DNA of 64,000 nucleotides from Pararge aegeria (lineage: Eukaryota; Arthropoda; Insecta; Lepidoptera; Nymphalidae). Below the pieces are notes generated by a model, which was not told where the DNA came from, did not search any database, and was given only the letters and a program-made list of their open reading frames with translations. Position 1 is the stretch's first letter, and each line of letters starts with the position of its first letter. The position numbers were made by a program, and so were the translations under genes. The DNA lies in contig NC_053196.1 of the NCBI RefSeq assembly GCF_905163445.1, forward strand, positions 13,293,501 to 13,357,500, written 5' to 3'. Positions 31,861-42,300 of the stretch are shown here, one piece after another.

Positions 31861-32245
31861 AACAAGAGAATAAAGATGCCCACAATAGACGTTTATTTCA
31901 CCTCAAAATTCAAAACACAAATTTACATTCGAGCTCCGCCTTTTTATATCGATGCATGAGTAAAATTATCGACAGCTGTCAATAATCTTACTATTTCATT
32001 ACAAATCAGCAAAGTATGTAAATAATATTCATAAATCATCTTATTAATTTTATCATTTAAATATCACTTTTACATATCCATTAAAATATTTTAATATATA
32101 ATATACATATATATTAATAGATAAGTATATACTTAAAAATAAAACACGTGTTTGAAACTATATCCTGTATTGAAATTCAAATAAATACAATATTATTATA
32201 ATTTAGGAAATAATTAAGCTATTTTTTATAACTAATTTACTAAGT
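31861..32245. other. AT-rich stretch without a recognised gene
   Basis: TA-rich, with a (TATA)n-like patch at 32090-32125. Nothing recognised. Confidence 0.35.
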
Positions 32246-32249
32246 TTCT

Positions 32250-32334
32250 TATAAAGGATTGAAGAAATTATAAATTACACCACACAGATTCTCCTGCTTT
32301 TCGCGGAGTATAGCAAATTAAGCTTAATTTTCAT
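32250..32334 (+). mobile_element. Foldback-M, right-arm piece
   Basis: AAGGATTGAAGAAATTATAA, ATTCTCCTGCTTTTCGCGGA and GCAAATTAAGCTTAATTTTC, then an abrupt switch to Repeat D. Confidence 0.6.
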
Positions 32335-32390
32335 CAATGCTGCTTTGCGGCAGAAATACAATTCCCCTGATGAGCTCTGTCACAAACAGC
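32335..32390 (-). repeat. Repeat D fragment
   Basis: TGCTGCTTTGCGGCAGAAAT then TGATGAGCTCTGTCAC is the complement of the Repeat D landmarks GACAGAGCTC and TTTCTGCCGCAAAGCAG at 2885-2930. Confidence 0.55.
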
Positions 32391-32634
32391 TCTGCTAATA
32401 CTTTAAACGATATTAACGTCTAGCACAGACATTGCTTACATGATATAATATACTTTTTATCCTGGAATAATCAGTGGATTGTATCTATAAATATACAATG
32501 TATCTACAGAAAAATATATATGGACTACATTTTGAATACTTAGTCAGGCTAAGTAACGAAAAACAAAGGAGCTTCTTAAAGCAACTTAGATCATTTTTCT
32601 CTGGTCTAGTCTAGTGGGAGGCCTCAGCCGTGGC

Positions 32635-32852
32635 CTGTGGCGGGCACTGGGTTTTTTCCCAGGGTATGCATCATCGTCATCACAACAACCTACAACCGGC
32701 CCACTACAGAGAACGGGTCTTCTCTCACAATGAGAAGGGGTCAAGGTCCATCACGCTGGCTAAGTGCGGATTGGTGGACTCCTCTTATACGAGTTATATA
32801 GCAATTTCAGGGTAGGTAGTGCTTTTGTGCATCTATGAAGTGCACGCCACTG
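32635..32852. mobile_element. short hAT element inside SINE-C, itself carrying SINE-B
   Basis: Ends CTGTGGCGGGCACTGG on the left and GAAGTGCACGCCACTG on the right are imperfect inverted repeats. The perfect 8-bp duplication GCCGTGGC flanks it. The orientation is opposite to the 13798 copy. Its middle is replaced by SINE-B at about 32669-32788. Confidence 0.82.
32669..32788 (-). mobile_element. SINE-B 3' part, innermost of three layers
   Basis: Antisense: CATCATCGTCATCACAACAA, GGCCCACTACAGAGAACGGG, CACAATGAGAAGGGGTC and GTGCGGATTGGTGGACTCC. The head is missing, consistent with 5' truncation on insertion. Confidence 0.8.
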
Positions 32853-33117
32853 GCCGTGGCTAGTTAAGATGTGCCAACTGATTAAGAGTACCAGTGCAAT
32901 GCCGCATAGAAACTGTAGGGGTATGACCTACTCCCAATGGGAGGGTTTTATCCAAAATCACTATACTGGAGAGAGGGGAAGATATAATTTAGGTAGTAGT
33001 AGCACAGAGGGCGATGTTGCACCCGAGGGTGCAAGTCGAAGAAGGAGAGTTTTCTCATCGACGAATGAAACAGAAATTAGAAAAAATAATAAACAGGTTA
33101 TTCCCCGACATTCCTAA

Positions 33118-33352
33118 CACACTATCGATCCACAATAGATCCCTCTGGCGGCAGCGCACGACCGCGCGCACGATTCAGATTAATCTATCGAAAATCGTTT
33201 TACAACATATTATTTATAGAGAGCATGCGCTAGCAATGATCATCAGTCCGCGTGCGTCTAGTGATGGGGCATTCCGCGCGCGTCCGCCAATTATCGATGC
33301 GTGCACATCGATACGTTATCGATTTACCGATACGCGATAGATGAGTTTGCGC
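33118..33352. promoter_or_regulatory. CpG-rich block with four ATCGAT motifs; possible regulatory element
   Basis: CpG density is far above the surroundings (GCGCACGACCGCGCGCACG, ATTCCGCGCGCGTCCGCC). ATCGAT occurs at 33124, 33293, 33307 and 33318, and GCGATAGATG follows. ATCGAT is the core of the insect DRE/BEAF-type sites. No transcript start is identified and the block may equally be part of an unknown repeat. Confidence 0.3.
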
Positions 33353-33423
33353 ATTGTGATACTAAGTTTCGGTATGCCAACGGTATAGGGGCTAGTGGTG
33401 TCCTTTAAACTAATTATTAAGAA

Positions 33424-33879
33424 CCAGCTGTTGCCCGCGACTTCGTCTGCGTTTGATTTAGTTTTTTGATGTGGCATTCAATTTAGTTGAAGTTCTAAAA
33501 AATAAGTATTCAGTATCGCTAAGCCTTAAATTAGGGGTTTGCTACTGTCCGTTGAGGAGTTCTGTCCTCTATCTCCAACCACATTCATTAGATCTACATG
33601 AAGTTTGGGCAAAGGAAAATTAAACACATATTATAACCTCTATAGTACAAAAATAATTATTTAAATCGATTATAATTTGTCGGAGTTATGGTGTGAAATT
33701 CTCAAACACTTTCATCCCCTCTCCCAAAGGATTCGAGTTTAATGTCCGGATAAAAAGTATCCTATATTACTTCTAACACTTCCAAGATGTGTACAAAGTT
33801 TCATGAGGATCGGTTAAGTAGCTTTTGCTTGAAAGCGTAACAAACAAACTTATATTGACATTTATAATATTAGTAGGGA
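33424..33879 (-). mobile_element. Helitron, nearly complete
   Basis: On the minus strand it begins TCCCTACTAATATTATAAAT at 33879 and ends GCAGACGAAGTCGCGGGCAA, CAGCTGG at 33424-33430, where CTAG has decayed to CTGG. The body contains the region CCTCTCCCAAAGGATTCGAG and GAGGATCGGTTAAGTAGC (plus orientation). Non-coding, about 456 bp. Confidence 0.7.
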
Positions 33880-33910
33880 TAGGGATAGGGATAGGGATAG
33901 GGATAGAGAT
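33875..33910 (+). repeat. (AGGGAT)n at a Helitron terminus
   Basis: Five perfect AGGGAT units and a sixth with one change (AGAGAT). The first unit overlaps the last five bases of the Helitron 5' end, so the microsatellite seems to have grown from the terminal hexamer. Confidence 0.9.
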
Positions 33911-34067
33911 GTTCGTTGTTTATCTGTTCTAAATTTAACAATAATAGGAAACATTTTATTACAATTTTCTTTTTATTTATTTACTAGCGCGATGTCGTCT
34001 GCATATGAGTCAACCATAGCTGTTGACAACCTCCGTGGCGGTGAGCGTTGTGGATTTAAGTGGGAGG

Positions 34068-34215
34068 GGTTTGGTCGCCGGCAAAATAAGAGATTTTTTC
34101 TTACTGAATTTTCTCTGGTCTGGTGGAATGCTTGCCTGAAACACGTGCCGCTAAGCTATTGACCTATCCGGTACAATGTCACGTAGAAACCAAATCGAAG
34201 TGCAATAGGGAAAAA
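34068..34215 (+). mobile_element. SINE-C, middle part
   Basis: GAATTTTCTCTGGTCTGGTG, AACACGTGCCGCTAAGC, CCGGTACAATGTCACGTAGA and AACCAAATCG follow the SINE-C body. Both ends are missing. Confidence 0.6.
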
Positions 34216-35620
34216 AACCTCACAAGATAGACATATGTCATATTGATGCTCCGCTCCTATTGGTTGTAGTGTGTATATGTGTATGTAATACTATACAGCC
34301 TTTATTCTTTATCGACAAATGGAGTACCCAACACAAAACATTTTTCCATTAAGCAGCTTCTCAGCTAAGTAATATTAGTTTCGACCATTATTATAAATGA
34401 CAAAAGTATATCAAATATATCATGTATTATTGATTGTAAGATTAAATGTCTGGATTTCTCTAACTCGTTAAAACTGAATTAAATACAATTTCTTGAACAT
34501 ACAGTATCCTAGATTTCATAAACAAATAATAATAATTTTCAACTCGTTTTCACTCAGATAATACTAGTAAATACTAGGCACATAAAAATAATATCGTAAT
34601 AAGATGTTACGCAGGTGGACTAAATCAAAAAGCTAACATAAACAAACCAAACCCCAGCTTTTATTACCTAAAATCAGTGTTATGAGATTTTGAACTCGTA
34701 AAACTCAAGTCGTAAAAGACTAAACTTAACGGTTAACCTCTAAATGTAACTCCTAGACTCTCCGGAAGGGGGCGTGCAATCGCGCAGCCTATTTTAAAGA
34801 CATTGAATATTTAAGAGAGCTAATTGAAATGAGCGCGACACTTTGGAGTGTCGCCAGGATAATTATCTAGCTTCCAAGATGAGATTTAACGTACCACGGT
34901 TAAATGGTCGGAGTTTTTAATTATTTTTAGGGTCTACGGGAATCTTAGTTGGTTTGCCAGGCCGTCTCAATTAGGTGGAACGAGCTGGGGGTTAATAATG
35001 TGACTGCTTTAAATACGTTTTTACGGACGTGACTACGTCCAGATAACTGTGGTTTCATTTAAAGTTGAACGTTGATTTAAGCATTGGTATTTAGTTTTAG
35101 GTTTGAAGAAATTTATTCCCATAAAATCCATAAGTTACTTATTTTACACTAAATTATATCTAAAACGACTTAATATACTTCGTCATTAAATTTATGTATG
35201 TTTATTTATTTTTTTCAGGTCTCTCATAAAATATATTAGTATTGCTTATAATGTATACAGTTAGATTGCTTTTGAATACATTGTAAGAGTTTTTTATAAT
35301 TATTGTAAAATAATAAATCAATGTCTAATTATAAAGTTTGGCACCTTCATAGGTACGGCATTTTAACTAGACTAGTAATTTGTTCTAGATCTAGGTAAGA
35401 TGATTTTATAGATAAAACTTGTGTTTTATTTCCTTAGCATAAATAATTTTAAGATAAAATATCGATTATCGAAAGTATTTTTATTATATCGATTAATTTT
35501 TCAAATCAAATATGAAGGAAAGGTTAGACTTTATGGTTTAATTACTTAATTCAAATTACTCGTATAGGTTACATTTCTTATAACACATACATTTCTTATA
35601 ATCAAGTATTTTGATACTAA
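34216..35620. other. 1.4-kb stretch without a recognised gene upstream of the tRNA
   Basis: AT-rich apart from a more balanced interval at 34730-35070 (for example CTCTCCGGAAGGGGGCGTGC, CGAGCTGGGGGTTAATAATG). No repeat or coding motif recognised. Confidence 0.35.
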
Positions 35621-35627
35621 TAACACC

Positions 35628-35699
35628 GCCTCTTTAGCTCAGTGGTAGAGCACTGGTCTCGTAAACCAGGGGTCGTGAGTTCAATCCTCACAGGAGGCA
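35628..35699 (+). tRNA. tRNA-Thr (anticodon CGT)
   Basis: A complete 72-nt cloverleaf. The acceptor stem GCCTCTT (35628-35634) pairs with AGGAGGC (35692-35698) including one G-U. The D stem is GCTC/GAGC. The anticodon stem CTGGT/ACCAG encloses loop CTCGTAA with anticodon CGT at 35660-35662, which reads ACG (threonine). The variable loop is five bases and the T stem GTGAG/CTCAC is perfect with loop TTCAATC. The A box TAGCTCAGTGG and B box GAGTTCAATCC are intact, no CCA is encoded (as in eukaryotes), there is no intron, and a TTTT run at 35732 can end polymerase III transcription. Every arm is intact, unlike the SINE heads in the window. Confidence 0.95.
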
Positions 35700-35731
35700 A
35701 TATGCAAAATATATTGTACGTGAACTTTATC

Positions 35732-35735
35732 TTTT
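35732..35735 (+). terminator. polymerase III T-run after tRNA-Thr
   Basis: TTTT lies 33 bases downstream of the tRNA 3' end, a typical RNA polymerase III stop. Confidence 0.6.
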
Positions 35736-35739
35736 CTTA

Positions 35740-36470
35740 TTAGAATGATGTCTTGATTTTTCTCACATTATTCTTTTGAAAGAAAGTTTTGCCGCGTGAC
35801 CAAGCAGAACCAATTGCGAAGCAAATCCAAACTATGCATTTACTAAAACTATATATTTATATGGTATAATGTATTTTTTTTATTCTAGAGTTATTATTTA
35901 TTTTGTTAACTTACTCATAAAATAAAAGCACTCCCATCTTAATTGCAATTTTTTTTATTACATATATGACCACTGCGATTTATAGAAGATATTAAGAAAC
36001 GGCTAAATTTAATAACGATTATCAAATACTAAAGGTTTTTGTTATATCGATATCGATAAAAGATCTTAGAGGACATCACTGCGCCTTCGTGTGATGTCGA
36101 AGGTTGTTACCGATTTCTGTGCTCTTCCGCCATAGGACATACCTAATGGACGCTTGTTTGTATGTCCTATACTTGATAGCCGTGCGCAAATTTACTTAAT
36201 TCGTTTTACTTTGTTACTTTCACACTGATACAAGTGGCACTAGTGTTCCCACAGTATTGAGAGGTATATGCAAAAAGGCACTGCCTACACTACTTATTTT
36301 AAGGGTACCCACTTAATTACTAAACTGGATTTGGGACAAAACTTACAATAACTGTTACGGGCCAGCAAGTGGGCAAATGAAGTTAATTATAAACTAAATA
36401 TTTCTTCAGTATGAAAGTCAAATATCAAAAGTCAAAGTCCAAAAACAAACCTTAAAAAAATTTATTGATT
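35740..36470. other. stretch without a recognised gene downstream of the tRNA
   Basis: Contains TATCGATATCGATAAAAG at about 36043 and an 11-bp inverted repeat ATAGGACATAC/GTATGTCCTAT (36132-36142, 36160-36170). A GC-balanced patch at 36065-36180 matches no repeat here. Confidence 0.35.
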
Positions 36471-36477
36471 TGATTTA

Positions 36478-36664
36478 GATGTTGACTTTACAATGAATAA
36501 TTGTTAAGTCAAAGTCTCCTGAGGATGCTCCGGTTTCGGAGCGAAACGTGCGTAGAGGGTACATTGCCGAGGATCTGTTTAGTGTGGAGTATACGAATTG
36601 AAGAAATTATAAATTACACCATACAGATTCTCCTGCTGTTCGCGGAGTATAGCAAATTAACAAA
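36478..36664 (+). mobile_element. Foldback-M, centre and right arm
   Basis: Begins at the centre, a hairpin TTGACTT-T-ACAAT / ATTGT-T-AAGTCAA (36482-36512), then GGATGCTCCGGTTTCGGAGC, GTGCGTAGAGGGTACATTGC, TGTGGAGTATACG and GTTCGCGGAGTATAGCAAAT. This copy shows the point at which the two arms meet. Confidence 0.7.
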
Positions 36665-36945
36665 TGCTTTTATTCAATTATGCATAAATCTTCTGTATTT
36701 GCATTGTGTTTTTTCGGGTCTTATAAGATTTTTTTTAATATATTTTTATGCGCATGGATGCGCATTAAAAGATTAAAAAAAATTATGCCATCCCACCTTA
36801 AAAATTTGGGCATGTTTCAATAAAACACCAAAGAAAATTCACATTAGTATAGGTACTTTAGTGATGATACCGTAAAGGTGGCTTCCTTAAGAAATGCTTA
36901 AAAGTACCCATATATACCATATAATCTAATATATATCATGATGAC

Positions 36946-37243
36946 GACATCATCATATTAACCCGTTACCAGCCCACTACAGGGCACGGGTCTCCCAAAC
37001 TGAGAAGGGGTTAAGGCCGTAGTCCACCAAGCTGGCCCAGCGCGGATTGGTGGACTCCACACAACATTATGGAGTAGAAGAGTAGTGGAGATTAGGTCTT
37101 AGGTTTTCCTTCACCGTTGAAGCGAGTGATATTCGAATTGCTTAAACGCACATAACTTCGAAAAGTTAGAGGTGCGTGCTGGGAATCGAACTCGGTCCCC
37201 CGAAAGTGAAGTCGAAGTCCTACCCACCGGGCTTTTACCGCTT
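36946..37243 (-). mobile_element. SINE-B, nearly full length
   Basis: Antisense from CATCATCATATTAACCCGTT through TTCCTTCACCGTTGAAGCG and GGGAATCGAACTCGG (B-box complement) to the head complement ending ACCGCTT. The GCATGCAGGTTTCCTCACGA block is largely replaced by GAGTAGAAGAGTAGTGGAG. Confidence 0.85.
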
Positions 37244-37458
37244 TATATTTACAGCGCTCATATATATAGGTTACCTTTATGTGAGTACTTTTGTGCACGC
37301 GGAACCGGAAGCCAGAATTGAATTCCCGAATTTTGAGGTGCGTAATGCGAAAAACGGAAGCACAGCGAGTCCATGGGATATCAGTTTATGGGCCTATTGA
37401 GTAGATCGTCTCGACACGAATAAGTGTCACAGAGAATAGGTTAGAGGGGAACAAGTTT

Positions 37459-37503
37459 AAATAGTTCTAGAACACATTTTATGAATGTGTTCTAGAACTA
37501 TTT
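37459..37503. repeat. perfect 19-bp hairpin
   Basis: AAATAGTTCTAGAACACAT (37459-37477) and its exact reverse complement (37485-37503) flank a 7-base loop. Confidence 0.92.
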
Positions 37504-37803
37504 AGAAGTTTTGTATGATAATTTTATAAACAAAGCTCGCCCATAATTATGGCACGTTAAAACAAATCTCGCAATACCTGCGAACACTAAATAAGACTCA
37601 AAACCTTGGCCGTTTTGCGACACCGGCTAAACTCTAGCCGCATGGCCAGGGCTTTTGTCAAGACGTCTAGTAAGATCGCGTTAAAATAAAAAACGAGTCT
37701 TATAGATAAAATCGTATTTTGGCAGGGTAATGGCAGGATATATAGGTTGGGTAACCGATGGCAGCTGGGGTCAAATTTGCTGGTGTGGTTACCCCACATG
37801 TTA

Positions 37804-37881
37804 ACAAAGTCAAAGTCAAAAATATCTTTATTCATGTAGGCCCATAGATGGCACTTTTGATGCGTTCATAAGAATTACAGA
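37804..37881 (-). mobile_element. LINE-E, terminal fragment
   Basis: AAAGTCAAAGTCAAAAATATC, TTTATTCATGTAGGCCCATA and GGCACTTTTGATGCGTTC are the complement of the extreme 3' end. Confidence 0.65.
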
Positions 37882-38024
37882 ATAAAAAATTTAAAATTGC
37901 GTTTTGACATCCGCTAAGGTTAAAGCTGTGGCCCAACTAAATTGGCTTTTATAAGACAGAGCCGTGGCCTTTTTAACTTTAGAACAACAAAAGGCCGGTT
38001 TACATAAACGGCTATGCTTTCGAA

Positions 38025-38151
38025 TGCTAACGTAATCGAGATCACGACTCGATTGGATCGATACGAGCCATCGATCTCCGCGGCGCGTCGCGGCGTGCGT
38101 GCGCGCATGCATTATTCGAGTGCATTCCACGATTCGGCCGGTCGCACCGAA
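38025..38151. promoter_or_regulatory. CpG-rich block with ATCGAT motifs; possible regulatory element
   Basis: GGATCGATACGAGCCATCGAT followed by CTCCGCGGCGCGTCGCGGCG and GTGCGTGCGCGCATGCA. It resembles the 33.1-33.35-kb block in composition and motif content but not in sequence order. Function unknown. Confidence 0.28.
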
Positions 38152-38367
38152 ATTTTAACCAGCTGCTAACAAAATTTTAACTAACTGTGTGTGGGCTAAG
38201 TGATCAAATCTTGTACGTGCTTAAATTAATTGAAACAATAATTTTTTCTTAATTTTTAATAATAAGAATGGTTTATTGTTTGCTTGCAGTAATGTGTTAT
38301 TCAAATAACATTAATAAAGCGTATTAACGATAACACTTCCGATTTCTCAATGTAATAGACTTTTTTA

Positions 38368-38615
38368 TTGCCCGCAACTTTGTTGCCATAGAAAATGTGA
38401 TGTGTATGCCTTCTTTACACTTAAAAAAAACATGTCGATCTCTAGCTTTGTGAAAAATGGATATGAATCTATCCTACGGGAATGGTTATTTTTTCTTTGG
38501 ATTAAAAAGTAATCTATCTGCTATTCCAAACTATAATCCAAATTTCATCCATTCGATCCGATCCGTTCAGCCGTTCTGGCGTGGTTGAGAGTCTAGTTTT
38601 CTTGCTAATACTTTG
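38368..38615 (-). mobile_element. Helitron-related fragment
   Basis: TTGCCCGCAACTTTGTTGCC on the left, and CATTCGATCCGATCCGTTCA, GCCGTTCTGGCGTGGTTGAG on the right, follow the Helitron body. Neither terminus is preserved. Confidence 0.5.
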
Positions 38616-38639
38616 AATGCTGGTATATAATAATTTTTC

Positions 38640-39220
38640 AGTAGCCTTAAATCTCCTTTCAAGTACCGATTGCCAAATAAATTACCTATATGACTATATA
38701 TAACTTTGCGGTATTAACAGGTTTTATACTATACTTTCGTCTTACTTGTAGGATAAATAGATTTAGCAACTAATATTGTTGCAAAATATGTACACAAACA
38801 TAGACTAATAACTTTGTTTGATCATTAATTAAACGTCAGTTATAGAACACCATGGCACTGATCCTTTAAGCAGAAACCCGATAGGCATCCACCAATGGGA
38901 TCGTTAGTTAGGGCAACGCGAAAGCTATTGCGGGCATTTTGCTTGAAATTAACAATTATGGCTTTACACTCGATTTGTATGTTTGAATGTTAGAACGGAC
39001 GTGAACTGGAACGTGGTCGTAACGGTAGTTTAGGAGGGATTGTATGTAATACGGCCGTTTGTACAGGGAAATAAACACCTTCAAGTGCAATGCTCGCGAG
39101 TAATTGATAGTATTTTACACTTGATTATACGATTCGGTTGAATAGCTGAATAGTGTCCTATTCATAGTATTTTTTTTGTTATTTAAAGTCTCATGGATAA
39201 CTGTAATCTTACCTGTGAAA
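38640..39220. other. stretch without a recognised gene
   Basis: 38930-39110 is GC-balanced (GGACGTGAACTGGAACGTGG, AATACGGCCGTTTGTACAGG) and has no repeat match. Otherwise AT-rich. Confidence 0.3.
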
Positions 39221-39224
39221 AATT

Positions 39225-39372
39225 ATATAATGTCTTTATTTATTTATACTTTTTATTTGACACCACTCATAAAAACGAAAAAAAAAGAACAAACACTTAT
39301 AGAATCAAGAAGGATACAAAAGGCGGCCTTATCGATAAGTAGCGATCTCTGCCAGGCAAACTTAGGATTAGG
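39225..39372 (-). mobile_element. LINE-G 3' end
   Basis: TCTTTATTTATTTATACTTT, TTGACACCACTC, then ATACAAAAGGCGGCCTTATC and TAGCGATCTCTGCCAGGC. The hairpin arms are ATCGAT and AGCGAT here, so one pair is broken. Confidence 0.65.
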
Positions 39373-39705
39373 AAAACTACAAAGAAAAACTAATAGATTG
39401 GTTACACTATTTAGAACATACATACGAATATCTACATAATATATAAACCAGACAACACAAATACAACAATACTATTGATAAATATATTATATTTTACAAA
39501 ACCATAAATACTTAAATATGAGTTAAGAGTAGATAAATAAATAATAAAAGTCGTTATTGTTAAAAAATATTATGTAACCTACCTACCTACGAGTACCACC
39601 TATACCTAGTTCATATTATTGCAAGCTCATAATATTATTAAAGAACTAGCAAAGGTTCTTCCGTCTATTTAAAAATATAGTAGACGTAGTTTCTAAAGAA
39701 TAAAC

Positions 39706-40005
39706 AATCATCATATCAACCCATAACCGGCCTACTTCAGGGTACGCGTCTCCTCTCACAATGAGAAGGGGCAAGGCCGTAATACACCACGCTGGCCCAG
39801 TGCGGATTGGTAACCCCACACACCTTTGAGAACATTATGTAGTACTCTCAGGCATGCAGGTTTCCTCACGATGTTTTCCTTCACCATTGAAGCAAGTGAT
39901 ATTTTAATTTCTTAGAACGCACATAACTAAGAAAAGCACGCACCTCTAGTGCGTGCTGGGATTCGAACTCGGCCCCCCGAAAGTGAAGTCGAGCTCCTAT
40001 CCACA
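39706..40005 (-). mobile_element. SINE-B, nearly full length
   Basis: Antisense, with AATCATCATATCAACCCATA, GGCATGCAGGTTTCCTCACG, GTGCGTGCTGGGATTCGAAC and CCGAAAGTGAAGTCGAGCTC. A small inverted repeat, CACGCACCTCTAGTGCGTG (39936-39954), lies before the B-box region. Confidence 0.88.
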
Positions 40006-40009
40006 GTCC

Positions 40010-40600
40010 ATAGTCCATATGTATCTTACTGATATCGCTATCCATATGTATTATGGATGACTGGAAGACTGTTAGTGAGAAAAATAATTAGATAATTCTT
40101 AAATAATAACAACAAAGGTACATACAACTAACTGTATCGCATAGATTCCATTAAGTGCAATAACAAAGAGGCCGATACGCGCGGAACAAAATGCCAAACC
40201 GCTTAGCATATCACTGTATTTGTATCTAAAGCTGTAATCACATTGGTCTGAAAGATATACCATTAAACAGAAATACTGAAGAAAAACTCAATGAAACCAA
40301 AAAAATACGAAAGCATTGCTAAACGTACTTTATGTACAGATATATTTTTTTTTGTAAGTGAAACTTCTTTAGAATCATTGCGATTTGAAACTCGATGACA
40401 TACCTGTATAGGAGAGAATAAGAAAAATACATTAAACATTCTGTTTCCATGTTTAGGTGTATATTAAAATATGAAATAACGTTTAAGCTTGTTAAAATAT
40501 AGTAAACCTTATATTTATCCCAATATTCCTGATAATCCATGTACTTTTCAATGTCTCGAAAGCTACTTTTCAGAAGTTACACTTCCGCCGTTTGTGATAT
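40010..40600. other. AT-rich stretch without a recognised gene
   Basis: A 73-residue minus frame at 40319-40540 shows no motif. Nothing else recognised. Confidence 0.35.
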
Positions 40601-40601
40601 T

Positions 40602-40765
40602 TTTTTTTTTTTGGTATTCAAGTTATAATGCGATCCGAGATGCGTGGCAGCCTAATTTGTAAGGGGTATGGTAGTCAAACTAAACCTATATCCCTAATCA
40701 CAGTTTCTTTATAGCCTCGTACCAGAACGCTTAATCGATTGGCTTTTTTGGTTGTGCTAAACCTC
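40602..40765 (-). mobile_element. SINE-C, 3' part, eroded
   Basis: A T-run, TGGTATTCAAGTTATAATGC, CTAATTTGTAAGGGGTATGG and CTCGTACCAGAACGCTTAAT follow the antisense SINE-C order. Confidence 0.5.
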
Positions 40766-40869
40766 CCATCAGAACAGATCAGACAAGGCAGAAATAATTT
40801 TTTTATTAGACGGCCCTGTTCAATTCACCCTCACCAGGAATGTTGTCAAACACTTGGCATGAAATTATA

Positions 40870-41040
40870 CTAGCTGATACTCACGACTTCGTTTGCGTGG
40901 ATTAAGGTTTTTATTGCAGCGGAAACTCTCTTTTTTGCTGGGATAAAAGGTAGCCTATGTTCTTTTCCATGTCAAAGGCTACATGCATGCTCTTGCCCAT
41001 GCAATTTCATCCAAATCCGATCCGGTTTTAGGAAATTTCC
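40870..41040 (-). mobile_element. Helitron 3' part
   Basis: CTAG lies at 40870-40873 with T after it on the minus strand. Inside are ACTCACGACTTCGTTTGCGT (hairpin region), AAGGTAGCCTATGTTCTTTT and CATGTCAAAGGCTACATGCA. The 5' end is missing. Confidence 0.6.
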
Positions 41041-41059
41041 TACGCATAGGATACAAACA

Positions 41060-41635
41060 TGGTGCTATAGTAAAAAGGTTTTTTTTTAAATTACACTCAA
41101 TGAGGCAACGATAAGTACTTTTAATGTTTCTGACCCAGCTGCCTCTGCTGCGTTGATATTTGTGATACTCTGCTGCAATAAAATCAACGCTATTACGCGC
41201 CCTAAGTCACTGTTCGACCAAATCAAGCCACTAGTTCAATAAAAAAAAAAGTAATATTAACCCGAAGCCGCATATGAACCAAAGGTCACATCATTATAAT
41301 CTGTGGACGTGACCAACCGAAATGGCGGCCGGTATCTATCTCGGCGTTCGTAATTCAAAATTTCTATTCTCTTGTCGTAATAAAATCATGCGCGCACGCA
41401 TGTAGTCCACCCGTTCTAAATTTAAATTGGATGTGCCTTTGTTTTACGTTATTATGTGTTGTTATAAAAATATTCCATTACTGGGGTGACTAGACTCAGC
41501 TATGCTTAGTTTTTAGATACCATCTGTTTAGTTAAATAACAAAGTATTTAAGAGACAAGAAACATCTTGATCGACGCCAAGGTTTATTAGTTTTTATATA
41601 TTAAATTATATCTCCACTTTAGTTTCAGGACCCAG
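41060..41635. other. stretch without a recognised gene
   Basis: Includes a GC-balanced patch at 41305-41350 (GGACGTGACCAACCGAAATG). No repeat or coding motif recognised. Confidence 0.3.
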
Positions 41636-41639
41636 ATTC

Positions 41640-41770
41640 TAAAAATTCAAATAAAAATTCAAAATAAAATTCAATTATTTTAAGTAGGCCTAGTTTATAA
41701 GCACTTTTGAAACGTCACGTCAGTCTGTTTGTAGTGACTCTATCACCAGGCAGATTCCACCGAGAAAAGT
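41640..41770 (-). mobile_element. LINE-E-related 3' end
   Basis: ATTCAAATAAAAATTCAAAA (tail), AAGTAGGCCTAGTTTATAAG, GCACTTTTGAAACGTCACGT and TCTGTTTGTAGTGAC. The last part matches 7675-7720. Confidence 0.5.
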
Positions 41771-42139
41771 GTGTTTGTTTGTTTATTTACTCTTCTTTCA
41801 CGCCCTAACAAAGCTACAGCAATTTTTGAGACATAAACAGTGAAAAGGCCTCGCGCACGTCTCACTTTATATCCGCGGAATGTTGATAACTTAATTTTTT
41901 TTTCCCATTTTATGGTGAACGTTTAGAACATTAGAGGTAAAATAATTACCGTCGGCTGCTGAATAGTATGAAGTTACTAACCGTTTGTTCGAGAAACCAT
42001 ACTAAAGTGGAGTGGTATTTGATGCTTCAATATTAACCGTGTACACGGTTTCTGTATGTTCTTTATTCTGTGTTTTTGGCATAGAGTTAGTTGGAAAGAC
42101 GGAGAGTAACACAGGCTTACTTTTTATCCTAAAAATAAA

Positions 42140-42300
42140 CGGCTCTAAACTGCTCCGAAGATCTATTTGGTGTGGAGTATAAAGATTAAAGAAAGTATAA
42201 ATTACACCATACCGATTCTCCTGCTTTTCGCGGAGTATAGCAAATTATGCTTAATTTTCATAATATATCATGGATTTCTGCAAAATAACGCCTGCTCCTA
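42140..42300 (+). mobile_element. Foldback-M, right arm to its terminus
   Basis: ATCTATTTGGTGTGGAGTAT, ATTCTCCTGCTTTTCGCGGA, TTAATTTTCATAATATATCA and the end AACGCCTGCTCCTATTCAAT, the reverse complement of the left end at 18256. Confidence 0.7.

Larger units (their letters stand above)
32592..32950 (+). mobile_element. SINE-C, split by a hAT element
   Basis: TTTTTCTCTGGTCTAGTCTA, GTGGGAGGCCTCAGCCGTGGC continues, beyond the insertion, as TAGTTAAGATGTGCCAACTG and GCATAGAAACTGTAGGGGTA. GCCGTGGC is duplicated at the break (32627-32634 and 32853-32860). This is the outermost layer of a three-layer nest. Confidence 0.7.
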
